Source: Rhipidocladum racemiflorum (lineage: Eukaryota > Streptophyta > Magnoliopsida > Poales > Poaceae). Taken from it: 64,000 nt of DNA. The stretch lies in contig CM070584.1 of NCBI GenBank assembly GCA_036346355.1, positions 26,878,039 to 26,942,038 of the forward strand. Direction: 5' to 3'. Below are positions 46,052 through 57,264 of this stretch, piece after piece; within the stretch, counting starts at the first letter, position 1; each line of letters starts with the position of its first letter. The position numbers and the translations under genes were made by a program. The notes under the pieces were generated by a model, which saw nothing but the letters and a program-made list of their open reading frames with translations, was not told the origin of the DNA and did not search any database.

Positions 46052-46322
46052 GGAGGGTAAATCCAGTGGCAAAGGCGGGTAATTTTGGCCAATTTTTACT
46101 ACACTTAATAAAAGGGAGGCGTGTGGACATATGTTTGCGCGAGAAAATTGTTACGGTTGGCGCAAAAAATCACTGAGGAGATGGACTAGCAAAACATTGT
46201 TATCGGTTGGTGTTGTTAAAACCGATATAAAAGGAATATAGCCGAGAGTATCGATCATATAATATGGAAATCAATGAAAGTATTGATGCAATTTGATTAA
46301 CGTTCAATCATTCGAAAATGGA

Positions 46323-46417
46323 TTACATCATCAGCTAAGTTAGTAAAGAAACTGATTACATCATCGGCTAAGGCAGTAAAGAAACTTATTACATCATCGG
46401 CTAAAGAGTAAAGAGTT
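46323..46417. repeat. 33-bp tandem repeat, in frame on minus strand
   Basis: Three units beginning TTACATCATC, the first two exactly 33 bases and the third shortened. On the minus strand they encode LADDVISFFTA, LADDVISFFTN and LADDVIHF in an open frame (46297-46509). No known domain. Because the period is a multiple of three it keeps the frame. Confidence 0.85.
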
Positions 46418-46572
46418 GGAAAAATTACATCGAGAAAGAAAAGGTAGACTTTGGTAAAATGCAAAGCAATCCCCGAAGGAAAGATGCTCCGGGATTGTTG
46501 CAACACCAAAAAGGGAAAAGAAGAAAAAAGAAATGAAATGTGCTCAGGAATTGTTGCGACACTTAAGAAAAC

Positions 46573-47094
46573 CTAGTGAAGCCGACGATGCTTCCTGCCA
46601 GGATTGGTGATGGCGTCACTTCCGGAGCTGCTACTGCTGGAGCCGAATGACTCCTGGAGAGCAGCATCGACAGCAGGGGCTGGTGGAGGTGCCGGCTTGT
46701 TGTCAGAGCTGATGGAGACGACGACGGTCATAGCGACCGTGGAGGCACTATCGACCGATTCTTCTTTCTTCATAGCATCAATTGGAGGAGGACCGGCGGC
46801 CTCGGGGGCAGCCTCCACAGGGATAGCAGCTCCGTCGGCGTCGAGTTCCGCAGCGTCGGCTAGAGGAGGACAGGTGACCTCGGGGGCAGCCTCCGCAGGA
46901 GCAGCAGCTACGTCGGCATCAAGCTCTTCTTGAAGTACGCAGACAATAGCCTCGTCATCGACTATTTCCTCCTCCGCACGCACTTGGGCCGATAGCTCCT
47001 CTTGAAGGGCTGCGGCGATTGCTGAGTCATTTTCCTCAAACGACTTGGATGAAAAAGAGTAATCAAAAGACGAGGAATGTGAAGAAGAAGACAT
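46573..47094 (-). CDS. Second antisense Tat ORF, acidic Ser/Ala/Pro-rich protein
   Basis: The ATG at 47094-47092 starts MSSSSHSSSFDYSFSSKSFE, giving 173 codons without interruption and a stop at 46573. The N-terminal third is Ser-rich. The middle has two related acidic blocks (AALQEELSAQVRAEEE; VLQEELDADVAAAPAEA). The end is Ser-rich with a basic terminus (GRKHRRLH). No recognised domain. The reading upstream of the ATG runs into a solo LTR, so the ATG given is the first inside the Tat sequence. It may be the first part of a spliced antisense gene or a separate small protein. Confidence 0.55.
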   Translation of the reverse strand: MSSSSHSSSFDYSFSSKSFEENDSAIAAALQEELSAQVRAEEEIVDDEAIVCVLQEELDADVAAAPAEAAPEVTCPPLADAAELDADGAAIPVEAAPEAAGPPPIDAMKKEESVDSASTVAMTVVVSISSDNKPAPPPAPAVDAALQESFGSSSSSSGSDAITNPGRKHRRLH

Positions 47095-47121
47095 GATGTA
47101 AAAAAGTTTGTCGTGAGATTG

Positions 47122-50100
47122 TGTCGGGACCCCGAATTTGCAAATCCGGACCCTCTGTGTATTCAACACTAGTCCAGGAACGCGCTAGTGCACACAGTCT
47201 TAACATCGGTAAATATCACAATCATACCATTTGATACTAATAAAGTATTTTTATTTAAATAACCAAACTGGTTACTTGACCTTATGGCCAAGCCACAAAT
47301 GTACGCCTCGCAGGGCGAAACTTATTAAGAGAGAAATAGTAGCAGCGAAAAATCAATTAACTTCGTGGCGCCATCCAGTATACCACAGGCAACTGACTGG
47401 GCTCGCTTCCTAGGTAGACGGATCCTCTTGGAGCTCCTCCTCCAAAGCTGGTGTAATCTCCTCTTCAACTGGTGTTGTAGGGTGGCAAGGGTGAGTACTT
47501 GGTACTCAGCAAGTCATGCATGCACGCGTGCTAATATACTATATGCATGGCTTAATACAAAGGAATAGCTCAAGGTATATTTGCAGTAAACAGCATTTGA
47601 CAAGTAGTATAAGTAGATTCGAAAGCAGTAGAAACAAGTAAAGCATAAATAACTTTTCAAGAAGTTTAGTAAACATCTTTCCCATCCTAAACCACATTTC
47701 CATCAACATCATTATTAATCCAACCCAACCTTTCAAATCCAAGTTATTTTTGAGAAAATCTAACCCTTGACTGTAATTCCCGAGCGATGTCCAATACCGC
47801 GGACACGGCTATTCGAATAGATTCTACACTCTGCAGAGGTTATGCACTTTACCCACAAGATACAGTCAAACACCACAAAGGCGAGTTCCCGTAACAAAGT
47901 CTTTCGAAAACTTCTAACAATACAAGTGGTCCTCCCCGGTTATTGCACACTAACCCTTCCCTTAGCTAAGGCGAAGTTTAGGCCAATCAACCATTAGATG
48001 GGTACCTGGCCTCAGCCCCGGTACGCTCCCCCGTACAACTAACACACAGGGTGTAGTTGACCTCCTGAGTTCCCACAGGTACGTTAATAACAACATAGTC
48101 ACCGAGGTCCGTCCCATTACACACATGTGGTTGCACGTTAGACCCAGTTCAAAGGCTTGCAAGGTTAAGTCCTTAGGGTGACCAGGGCAAGACTACCCGA
48201 AGAACCAAATCAACATCCCCAATGCCACAACTGGCCCACCTGATCATTCTTGCCACATGCCCCGGTCGAAAAACTATTTATCAAACCCCAGTTGATTACC
48301 ATGCACCACGTGCCATCAACATCACATGATACTTTTCCAAAACAGGTTCAATATATCATTAAGTCAATATTAACATTTGTTTGTCCAAAATCATGTCATG
48401 AGCACGTAGCAGGTCTAAGCAGTTTACTACAACGGTCTAAACCCATGTTGGCAAGTTATTAATGTCCAACTAGTAAACCACAACTAGGGTGACAAGGGTC
48501 ATGGCACATATTTAAATAATCAAGGTGTCAAACAGCAAATTGGTACTTATCTAATTCCCCAAATTTAAATAAAGTATTTTCTAATTGAACTAACATGCAA
48601 TAGGTTAAATCAAAATAGATTTCGAAATAGTATCAACATGGTCAAAGCACAACTTGCCTTCAAAAAGTACTTGTTCTTGGTCTTGAGTTGGATCCTGAGT
48701 CAATACTTCTCCTTCGAATCCTTCCGGCACTTCAACGTCTACTCGTAAAGCGTGCAAATAGCAAATACACGAATAAACAATAGGCAAAAAGTGTCCAAAC
48801 ATCCAAATAAAATCCATGAACAGAGAGAACATAATTTTATGAATTTTTAGAAACTGGAATCGTTCAAATCGGAGTTAAAATGCAAAAGTTATGATTATTT
48901 AAAGTTTAAATAATCAATTAAATAATTTTACAGAGAAAAATTTTAGTCCAAAAATTAAATAAAATTTATATTTAGGTAGATCTCAATTTTATACAAATTT
49001 AGAAATTTGAATCACTCAAATCGGAGTTGAAACGCAAAAGTTATAAGCGTTTGAAGTTTGAAACAAAATCTGAAATCATTATTTCGAATTAATAAATCAT
49101 TTTCTTTTTCGGAAATTAATTATTGCGTCAGCCTGGACACGTGGACCAATCGGGTGATGACACGTGGCCTCGGGTCCATGGACCCGGCGCACGGCCTCGG
49201 CTCGGTCCACCGTGGGCTCGGCCCACGGCACTCGGCCGGCCAGGCGGAGCCCTCTCGACAGCGGGCCGCGTGTCGAGACACGCGCTCGCCACGTGTGTGG
49301 CGGCCAGGGTACACGTGGCACGATCATATCCGTTGATTTGAAAATCAACGGCCGCGATTAGATCTAGGGTTAACACGTTGTAAACTACACGGTGATTGTG
49401 GGCCGTTCGATCTAGATCGGACGGTCCAGATCTAACCCTACCTTAACGTTGCTACGGCACGTGGTGATCGTGGGCCGTTGGATCAAGATCCAACGGTCCA
49501 GATCCGATCGAGGTTACGGTACGGGAAAAACACGCGAACTCACCTCGATCGCACGATCAAGATCGGACGGCGCACGGAGCTCGCGAGGGCTGATGGCACG
49601 CGGCGGCGTGGAGGTTGCCGGAGACGAAGACGATGACATGCCCGATGGCGCTTCCGGGCTTCTCCGACGAGGTGGGTGCTACTTCCAGGTGCGCCTCGTC
49701 ACACTGGTCACAGATCTGGCCACCAGCGCGGCGGAGAACGACGGACGGCGGCGGATTCGGCAAAAGGACGCTGCGGCAGAGAGAAGCAACTACGGCGAGC
49801 TCTAGCGGGGCGACGGCGGCGGCTCAGGCGAGGTGAGAAGGGGGCACGCAGTGCGCCACGGCAAGAAACCACCTCGGGGCATCTCACGCCTTAAATACCC
49901 TCGGGATGCGCGCGACAAACCGGAACCCTAGCGGGACACGGCCACTGTGGCGGAGCTCTCGAGTCGGAGAGACGGACGGGGAAGATACACGGAGCCGTCC
50001 ACGTGGTACGATCCATGGCCACGATCGCGGGCGCGGTCCGGGTCGATCGGTTTCTGGCTCGGTCGGGTCGGTCGATCATGACCGTTGGATCTCGATCCGA

Positions 50101-50514
50101 CGGTCCCCGTGGGTTTGGGTTCGAACGTGGTTCGGTCGAGTCGGCTGGCTCGGGTCGGACTCGAACTTGAGTCTGACTCGGGCTCGGTCGGATGAACAGT
50201 ACAAACCCACTCGCATTTTCCAGCGATTTAATAATTAAAATAATTCCCAGAAATTCATTTAATTCATTAAAAATAGCAAAAGACTCAGAAAAATTCCAGA
50301 AAAATTCTGGAAAATATTTTAGGGTATTTGGGACTCAAATAAAATATTTCCAACAAAATTTTATTTGCAAAGTTTAATTCTTTAATTATTTCAAAATGGA
50401 ATAAATTCCAATAAATTCCAAATAAATCCAAATAAATTCCAGAAAATTCCAAAAATTCACCAAAGTGCCAAATCACACATGAATTTAAGAAAAGCAAAAT
50501 TTTGGGGTGTTACA
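47122..50514 (-). mobile_element. Chromovirus solo LTR with GATTG duplication
   Basis: On the minus strand it starts TGTAACACCCC (50514) and ends CCCGACA (47122), 3393 bases. Perfect GATTG flanks it at 47117-47121 and 50515-50519. It shares the palindromes (49403-49424, 49475-49496, 50082-50103) and the TATTTAAGG-like box (minus, near 49893) with the LTR at 6977. It lies 28 bases upstream of the small antisense ORF, so it separates that ORF from its own 5' sequence. Confidence 0.95.
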
Positions 50515-50740
50515 GATTGGATGGTGAAACTGCAGATTACTGGGATTTATATGGTAAATTGGATAGTCCAAGCGTCATGTTGTAGAAGAGGAAGCGTTTC
50601 CTGAGTAAATGCAAAGGAACACGAAGCGATTCGACGTGAAAACGATTCAAGAATTAATAGCGATGATGTGTTTCAAAGAAACAATTACAAAGGAGATGGA
50701 GCGTTAGAGACGATGGCATGCAGCACTGGTTACCGTATAA
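50515..50740 (-). other. Likely last remnant of the Tat element
   Basis: This stretch continues the antisense 5' region interrupted by the solo LTR (minus strand pyrimidine-rich leader such as CATCGTCTCTAACGCTCC). No LTR end of the 19689 type is found here or further right. The change to AT-rich intergenic sequence at about 50740 is taken as the element's broken right limit. Confidence 0.4.
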
Positions 50741-50954
50741 CATAAAAATTAATTATCTCCTTAATCATCATGTTGAGCATATAATTAAATTAATGCAGCT
50801 GTGAGCCTTACAAAAGAGTGTGTTGTGAAGAAACATTATGTTTCTTCTACCAGAGATGGATAGTTATCCTTGCCCTTTTCCTACTTCAACTAAAAAAATA
50901 TTATACTACATCGTATCTTTCAATTATGTTGTTTTGAAAATTTTTGTTCTCTAG

Positions 50955-51150
50955 ACAAACCTCCAATTGAAAAGTTGCAGTACTTCTTAGATTTCCATGT
51001 GCCACTGGTTGGGGCACCAGTAGCTCCAGGTATTAGTGGTGTCAACATAGAAAGGAGCCAGTCTTCCCCGTCTCTTGTTCATTTTGTAGGAGCTGAAAGT
51101 TGTGTTTTAGAATTCACAAAGGATGAACTGTGGTGGTCAGAAACAATACG
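50955..51150 (+). pseudogene. MACPF-like gene fragment (one exon)
   Basis: A pyrimidine tract and TTCTCTAG end at 50954, a good splice acceptor. The reading then gives KPPIEKLQYFLDFHVPLVGA, followed by PVAPGISG and SSPSLVHFVGAE. KPPIE-LQYFLDF resembles the segment after the MACPF domain in plant CAD1/NSL1-type proteins (from memory). The frame continues to about 51322 without further family likeness. No other MACPF exon is visible nearby. An unrelated gene is possible. Confidence 0.45.
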
Positions 51151-51344
51151 CCTGCACTCCATTCTATTATGTTTACTTTGGTTATTAAAAGATAAAATGA
51201 AAAGCATCCACGCAATGTTTGGGCGATTAAAAGGTAAACAAAGTATGTTAAAACATGTATTTGCTTGGACTGTTAAATTCACTCCTAGCTTTTGTGAACT
51301 TTGCCCTTGTGCTCCTTATTGATCTGGGTTTTCTTTTTCATCAG

Positions 51345-51488
51345 GTGATATTGGAAATTGTTGAGTCCTGCCACTCAGATGAGATCGCTGATCTTGTTTT
51401 GGTGCATGAACATCATGCTCAGCTTGATGGTTTGCTTGCCTACCATCTACCATTTGGTCCAACTGCATACTTTGGGTTACTCAATGTG
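51345..51488 (+). pseudogene. IMP4: IMP4 (Brix domain) gene fragment, one exon
   Basis: An exon-like 48-codon block lies between TTTTTCATCAG and GTAAGTTGG. It reads VILEIVESCHSDEIADLVLV, then HEHHAQLDGLLAYHLPFGPT and AYFGLLNV. The HEH...LPFGPTAYFGLLNV core is the signature of U3 snoRNP protein IMP4, which acts in 18S rRNA processing. A degenerate next exon may start at 52307 (GACATAATGTCAAG, compare RHDIK). Upstream and downstream exons are otherwise missing, and changes such as AQLD for the usual G-PDG suggest a non-functional copy. Confidence 0.75.
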
Positions 51489-51591
51489 GTAAGTTGGTTT
51501 CTGTTTTATGTGGGTACTTTTTTAACATTGTAGTTTCTTTCAGTGCATGTTTGCCACACGCCCACACTTGCATTTCTACACCGTCAGCTTA

Positions 51592-52016
51592 GGCCCTGTT
51601 TGGGGGGCTGCGCTTCAGCTGTTCTTCAGCTTTGGGCCTAAGCCCCCCAAACAGCCCAACTGCAAAGCAGCTACACAGCTAAGCCACAGTTGAAGCACCC
51701 CTAAAAGCCACAGCTAGTAGGAAGGTGCTTTTCTGCTGTGGCTTCGCTTGACCACCTCCCCGCTCACTCCGCCTTCCTCCTTATCTCGTTGTATCCCCAC
51801 CCAGTCGCCTCCTCAACTCCCTCTGGCTCGGGCGCCACCTCCCCGACTCCCTCCTCACTCGGGCCCACTCGGTTACCCTCCAAAAGCTACAGCTACAGCA
51901 GCCAGTTTGCCAAACGACATATCAAGAAAAGCCACAGCCACCAGCTATAGCGGCTTTACAGCCCAGCAAACTAAAAGTAGTTTTCCAGCCCAGTTGCAGC
52001 CTCCCTAAATAGGCCC
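51592..52016 (+). mobile_element. Tourist-like MITE (PIF/Harbinger) with TTA duplication
   Basis: The terminal inverted repeats are imperfect: GGCCCTGTTTGGGGGGCTGC at the left, and GGGCCTATTTAGGGAGGCTG read inward from the right. TTA occurs on both sides (51589-51591 and 52017-52019), the duplication expected for PIF/Harbinger. The element is 425 bases, non-coding, with further internal inverted repeats such as GGGGGGCT/AGCCCCCC. It lies in what would be the intron after the IMP4-like exon. Strand is arbitrary. Confidence 0.82.
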
Positions 52017-52019
52017 TTA

Positions 52020-52479
52020 GTTAGGACTACCTGAGCCTCAATTTGCTATCATTCCTGAAATGAGGGGTACTCTCAGGTCCCAACATGGTCTTTCATGTGA
52101 AAATATAGTTGCTCATAATCTCCTATTTGTGCTTTTCTGGCCTTTTGCCTCAACACGAGTATATTTTGCCCTGCACCATCTCTTTTGGGTAAGAGACTAT
52201 TGTGTTCTTATTTAGATTTTCATGGCTAATAATAAGAATCTTATGTCCTTGTTCGATGCCATACGATGCAAGAAATTTGAGCATATTGGAAAATGACTGA
52301 TTGCAGGACATAATGTCAAGTAAGACTATTGCTGAACTAGAGCACTATGTACCTCAAGAATAATGTCAGGTAAGTAGCCTCGTGTGACATTAATGAATAT
52401 TTTGTTTGGTTGGCTTCTTACCTATCTAGCTAATTAGATGTTGTCTCTTGTGTTTGTTAATAGGCCTATACGCTTATGG
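52020..52479. other. No gene seen; possible decayed IMP4 intron/exon
   Basis: AT-rich sequence without an open frame of note. The only hint of coding is the 14-base stretch at 52307-52320 preceded by TTGCAG, which could be the start of the exon following the IMP4-like exon. Confidence 0.4.
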
Positions 52480-53519
52480 TTGTCATCTCCCCTCTAATCT
52501 TGTTTCACAACAGTGCTGGTTCGTCATCGACATCTGCCTCAACAAGATGGACCTCCACTTTCTCCTTCTTGTTGGGCTTAGGGCATTCTGAAGCAAAGTG
52601 TCCATAACCATTACAATTAAAGCACCTTACTTTTCCCTTGTCATCTCTTCGGTACCGACGACCACCACCGCCTCTATAGCCATCGGAGGAGCCCTCACCT
52701 TCACACTTCGACGATCAGGCCTCCCACTCTGTGCACGTCATAAGCAAGTGATCCTCGTCTCCATTGTGTCTTCAAGCACCCGATTAGGTCCTCGATTGAA
52801 ATATTTTTTATGTCACCAAATTGCTCAATTATGGTGACAACAGGAGAAAATTTCTTGAGAACAACACAAAGAAATTTTCGCACAACATGGGCTTCTTCCA
52901 TCTTGTTGCCTAGACCTCGTATCTAGTTGACGATTGATGTCAACCTGATCACAAAGTTATCGATCTGCTCGGTGTCCCTCATGCACAAGTTTTTGAACTC
53001 GCTTGTGAGGTTTTGTACATGTGCCTCCCTGATGCGATTGGCACTGAGATGCATGGTCTTCAAGGTTCCCTAGGCCTCCTTTGCAGCCTCCTTCTCCACT
53101 AGGAGTAGCAACATGTCTTCCGATACCGCAAGGAAGATTGCCGCGAGCACCATTTGATCTTGCCTCTTGTTCACCTCCTCATCCATGATTACGTTCCACA
53201 CGCCCTGAGCACACATGAACACCTTCATCTTCATAGCCCAAGTCGCATAGTTTCTCCACGTGAGCATGGGATACGAGAGGGTGATGCTGCCCTCGTGCGC
53301 CAATGCCTTTGGCACGCACCCGTCGCTGATCTTCTGAACACCCCCGTTGCCCCGGTGATGCTTTTCGATGAGTTCGAATGAGACATGGATTAAGGTGTAC
53401 ACAACCACAAAGCTCTTTATACCAAGTGCAGGCTCAGGCTCCCTCAAACACACGCTTTCACGATGGATGGTTTGCCGGAGTTGGGAACGAGATGGTAGAG
53501 CTAATAACGAGTTGAACAC
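52480..53519 (-). pseudogene. Ty1/copia gag remnant
   Basis: Minus-strand blocks, in order, are LSYPMLTWRNYATWAMKMKV (53280-53220), VWNVIMDEEVNKRQDQMVLA, LGTLKTMHLSANRIREAHVQ, EFKNLCMRDTEQIDNFVIRL and FLCVVLKKFSPVVTIIEQFG. A CCHC knuckle CFNCNGYGHFASECPKP lies at about 52570-52620, and the tail reads ADVDDEPALL. This is a UBN2/Retrotran_gag copia gag with a few frame breaks. Protease and pol do not follow. No LTRs are recognised beside it. Confidence 0.82.
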
Positions 53520-54591
53520 AAAATGGAGGTAAGATTGTGGTGTACCTTGTCTGTGTTGTCTGTTATTCTCTAGCCCAAAGGCTATCTGTTGATTACATGG
53601 TACTTAAATAATGTAACAAGAACTCAATGCATGCAACCCAAACAACATGGACCGCTCCCTACTGAGGGACATGGTTCCCCTGCAGTCCCTGTGGGAAATG
53701 CAACTTAAGTAGTCCTATGGGGATCAGACTACAACTTAAGTTGCAGTCTTCATGGGCAAGGACCATCCGATCGAAGCATCGGATTGTCCGGATCGGCCCA
53801 AAAATAGTATAAATAGTGTTTTGCTAAAGTACCATGAACAATGTTTTTTGCACAGTGAAAAATCTGCATAGTGTTTTTTAGCCGATCTAGATCGTCTATT
53901 TTTGATATGATGGTTCCACAGAAACTGCTTAATTTACAGTCCCCATGAGACTACAAGGGGACCCTGTCCCCTACTAAGCTAAGTGTGCCATGACTCAGCT
54001 AGCTGCGCATGTCGCCCCCACATCCAAACTAGGAGCTATTCTTTTGCCTTGACTCCATGCAACTAACTCAAATATCAGGTAACACCTAACCTGGTAATTA
54101 ATGCAAATAATAGGTAAACTAAGCATGTACTAACCTAATATATGGTGCACTTATAAGTGCACATAGCTAACCGTGTAACATATTGGAAAACAACAAGATT
54201 ATGTCCAACATTGCCATGGACGCGCATAGATTGCGTCTGCAGCTGTACGTACTAAATCAGCCTTGAGCTATTTTGATGCTTCTTCTTCTAGGATGTAAAA
54301 CCCATCCAGGTACCTAAAGCTATCGTGTCTCTTTATATATCTGTGTATTATTTTATACCTCCAAATTGGCCAGATTTTTGCTACATTTTATTGGTGACAG
54401 ACTTGCCCTACTCGATTGCAAATAAATGCAATTGACCCTTGGTCGTGGCATTCTTTGTTAATGCATACATTTTTATTTACTTATTGTTCAACCATATGCT
54501 CAGCATATAAAGATATCTCAGCTTTCATCAGTAACCTACACCTACAGTAAAGAAACATCCCTTGTTGATTGTTTGATTGATTATCGCTACT
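53520..54591. other. Intergenic stretch without recognised features
   Basis: No convincing ORF, terminal repeat or RNA gene. Composition is ordinary for grass intergenic DNA. Confidence 0.6.
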
Positions 54592-54905
54592 ACAGGAATA
54601 TACATCACAACTGGTTCTTTTTTGTCATCACAGTCAGTTTTAGTGGCGATACAAAGTCATTAGACAGTGATAAGAAGAAGCTATCACAATCGGTTTTCGC
54701 CCGATAGTGATAATAGGATCATCAAAATCGGTTCTAAGCTATCACAATCGGTTCTAGCTATCACAATTGGTTTTGAGCTAGAACCGATTATGATGATGGA
54801 GCTCATGACAATCGGTTCTTCATCACAATTGATTCTGCTATAGAACTGATTGTGATGTTGGAGCTCATCATAATCGTTTCTGATATAGAACTGATTTTAA
54901 TGACC
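54592..54905 (+). repeat. CACTA terminus and subterminal repeats
   Basis: Repeats of ATCACAATCGGTTCT and its inverse AGAACCGATTGTGATG (with variants) occur at least ten times in both directions from 54655 to 54900. Such short subterminal motifs are where CACTA transposases bind in En/Spm-type elements. Confidence 0.78.
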
Positions 54906-55329
54906 CCATTTGATCTTTTGTACATCATTCAAAAACAACCCTAGATTACATATTACATTACACATATATCACATTCACAATATCTAACACTATATCATAT
55001 AACATTCCCAATACATAATATTGTTTACATAGCATATAACATTCACAACACAAGCATATCATATTCACAGTACACATCATATTCATATGATATAATATTG
55101 TTTACAACATACAGGCTAATAGAAGCCCATCGGGACTCTAAACCTATCATCCTTCACTATAACTTCTGTCCAGTACCATTAGCATATGCGGCCTCAGAAT
55201 TTGTTGAGATCTTTATTGTCTAGGCTCTTGAGAGGGATATTAAGATTCTGCAAAATAGAAAGTGGTGCACTAATTTAAGTTTTAAAATTTGTATGTAAAA
55301 AACTGAGTGATTATGCATGTACATATACC

Positions 55330-56820
55330 TTAGGAAAAAGGTGTGCACCGCCGACTAGGATCAACACATGATGCATGACGTAGAAATCGCATAAGTTATC
55401 GCACCTCTGTTGATGACACTGTGAACAAAGAAAATCAAATGAGGAGATGAAGAATAGATGTCGAAAAAAAAATCCTATACTAGGCATTTGTACCTTGAAG
55501 CACTTCCACTCTAGCTGGTCACCTCGTTTGTCATCGTGTCACCCTCCTTCAGCAAAGTAAGACACGAAAGCCCTACCTACATACATTGGAGAGATATTAT
55601 TGAGGCAAAAAAAAATGAACGTATTTAAATAAAGAAAGTGTTAGATTAGAGGAATATACTTACTTCTGCAAAACATGCTTGATCACGTAGGCCATTGATA
55701 TCTTCTCGAGCGAGTTAAAAGTGTAGACTTTGTTTTCACTCGGAGAGACTAAGAGTAGAACCCAATGGTTATTTTTAAATGATATGTAGTGCAAGAAAAT
55801 AAGTTTATATATGATTTACGTGCGTACAAATAATTAAAAGGTAAAGTTATTAGGGTAATACTTACTTCTTGTTGAGAATAAAGTCTTTTTTCGCCTCAAC
55901 CTGCAATTCGTACTTGATGTAGTTGATAAGGAACTCCGATTGAAGCCTAGCCATGGTCGTCTCAACCTGCAAGTGTTAGTGCATTGTTAATCCCAATAAA
56001 TTCTTATGTCTAAGCAATCTTGTTTTGGCTCATACTCTGATTCCATATGTAACTTCAATGTCTCGAAATTTGCTTACACTGCGGTTGAAGTAGCCAATTA
56101 GTCAACAAATTACTAATGCTTTTCTTACTCGGTCTTCTGATGCAACTCATGATGTTGAAACCATCCAATTGTGATGTGAAAGTACGTTTTGTTTGGGGTT
56201 TTGATACTCCCCCTAGTGTAAGAAAAATGTTTTTTTTTCATTTCACGTTGTCTTAAATGAACTACTCTAGCTGGTAATTTTTGTCATTATATATTAGCAA
56301 AAGTATAGAACTATAATATTAATATTACGAGAGTATTTTTGATGATGAATATGCCTAAATCATTTTTTTATGCCCAATCTTGACACTTAAATATAAATTA
56401 ATGGTTGAAACCTCAAATTTCATTGGATCACATACAGAAGAAATATTCCCTTTGGTCAGGACGGAGCTTACTAACCTAACTAGGTGTTGACCCGTCATGG
56501 CTCGCTGCCTTATTATCGTGCAACTTGTGTTAATTGTTAAAAAAATATAATACAAAAATTCTATAATAGTCATAGGCTCATGCTGTATGGTATGATACTC
56601 ATAGCGTCCAGGATCATACAATAGAAATATTGATAGTTTTCAGGCTGTACAAACGAAACATATCCTCAAAATTCACTGGGAATGTCCTATGCTCCTCACA
56701 GTAGAAATGTCCCCCTCGATACCTCACATTGAAATCGACATGACGCTCGGCCTCAGTCGCCTTGTTAATGTACCATCTATGAAGCAAGCAAGTGCACTTG
56801 TCTAAATCATTCAATTTGTT
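55330..56820 (-). pseudogene. C48 (Ulp1-like) peptidase region of CACTA protein
   Basis: Minus-strand reading from right to left: GKPLVPSNKLNDLDKCTCLL (about 56840-56790), HRWYINKATEAERHVDF, FPVNFEDMFRLYSL (56650); then, after non-coding stretches, TMARLQSEFLINYIKYELQV (55950); NHWVLLLVSPSENKVYTFNS (55745-55680), with the catalytic HW, then LEKISMAYVIKHV; and HQQRCDNLCDFYVMHH (55420-55375), with the catalytic Gln and Cys context. This order matches the peptidase-like domain of grass CACTA proteins. The blocks are separated by intron-like gaps. Confidence 0.72.
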
Positions 56821-56824
56821 GCTA

Positions 56825-57190
56825 GGGACAAGGGGTTTTCCATGTATGTACCACTTAGAAGGGAGGCTCTATGACCTTTGTCAACGTTGCTTTCTAGACA
56901 GAATGAGTCTCCAAGGTCGGGACAAGGGATTTTTCATGTATTTAAGGGGCGTTGCGGCCTCTGATAACTTTTCCTTCTTAACAGAAGGATTCTCTAAGGT
57001 TTCATATGGTTCTTTGGTTGTCGTGCTAGTCCTTTTGCACACCAGCTCTATACTTTGCGTAGGAATCAACTTGGATGGAGGAGTCGTCATGGTGGTGGGA
57101 GCAAGAGCAAGAGTAGGAGAAGGAGCAGGAGCGGGTGTAGGAGCAGGAATAGCAGCAGGTGCAGGTGCAGGTGCAAGAGCAAGTACGATA
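56825..57190 (-). repeat. Imperfect duplication and Ala/Pro-coding low-complexity tract
   Basis: A 25-base stretch starting GGGACAAGGG at 56825 recurs at about 56919 with a few changes, an offset of about 94 bases. At 57099-57183 short GGAGCA/GGTGCA repeats encode an alternating Ala-Pro stretch on the minus strand (APAPAPAAIPAPTPAPAPSP). The latter looks like a flexible linker between parts of the CACTA protein. Confidence 0.65.
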
Positions 57191-57264
57191 GGAACATACA
57201 AAACACATGCATATGTAAAGTGTTGCAGTATTGGAATGATCGCGAAGACGTGAGAGAGTTTTAC

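Noticed and set aside
19689..50740. Viral (pararetrovirus or envelope-bearing) insertion
   Set aside because: Gag, dual RNase H and antisense PMD fit a Tat retrotransposon; no movement protein, coat protein or envelope was recognised.
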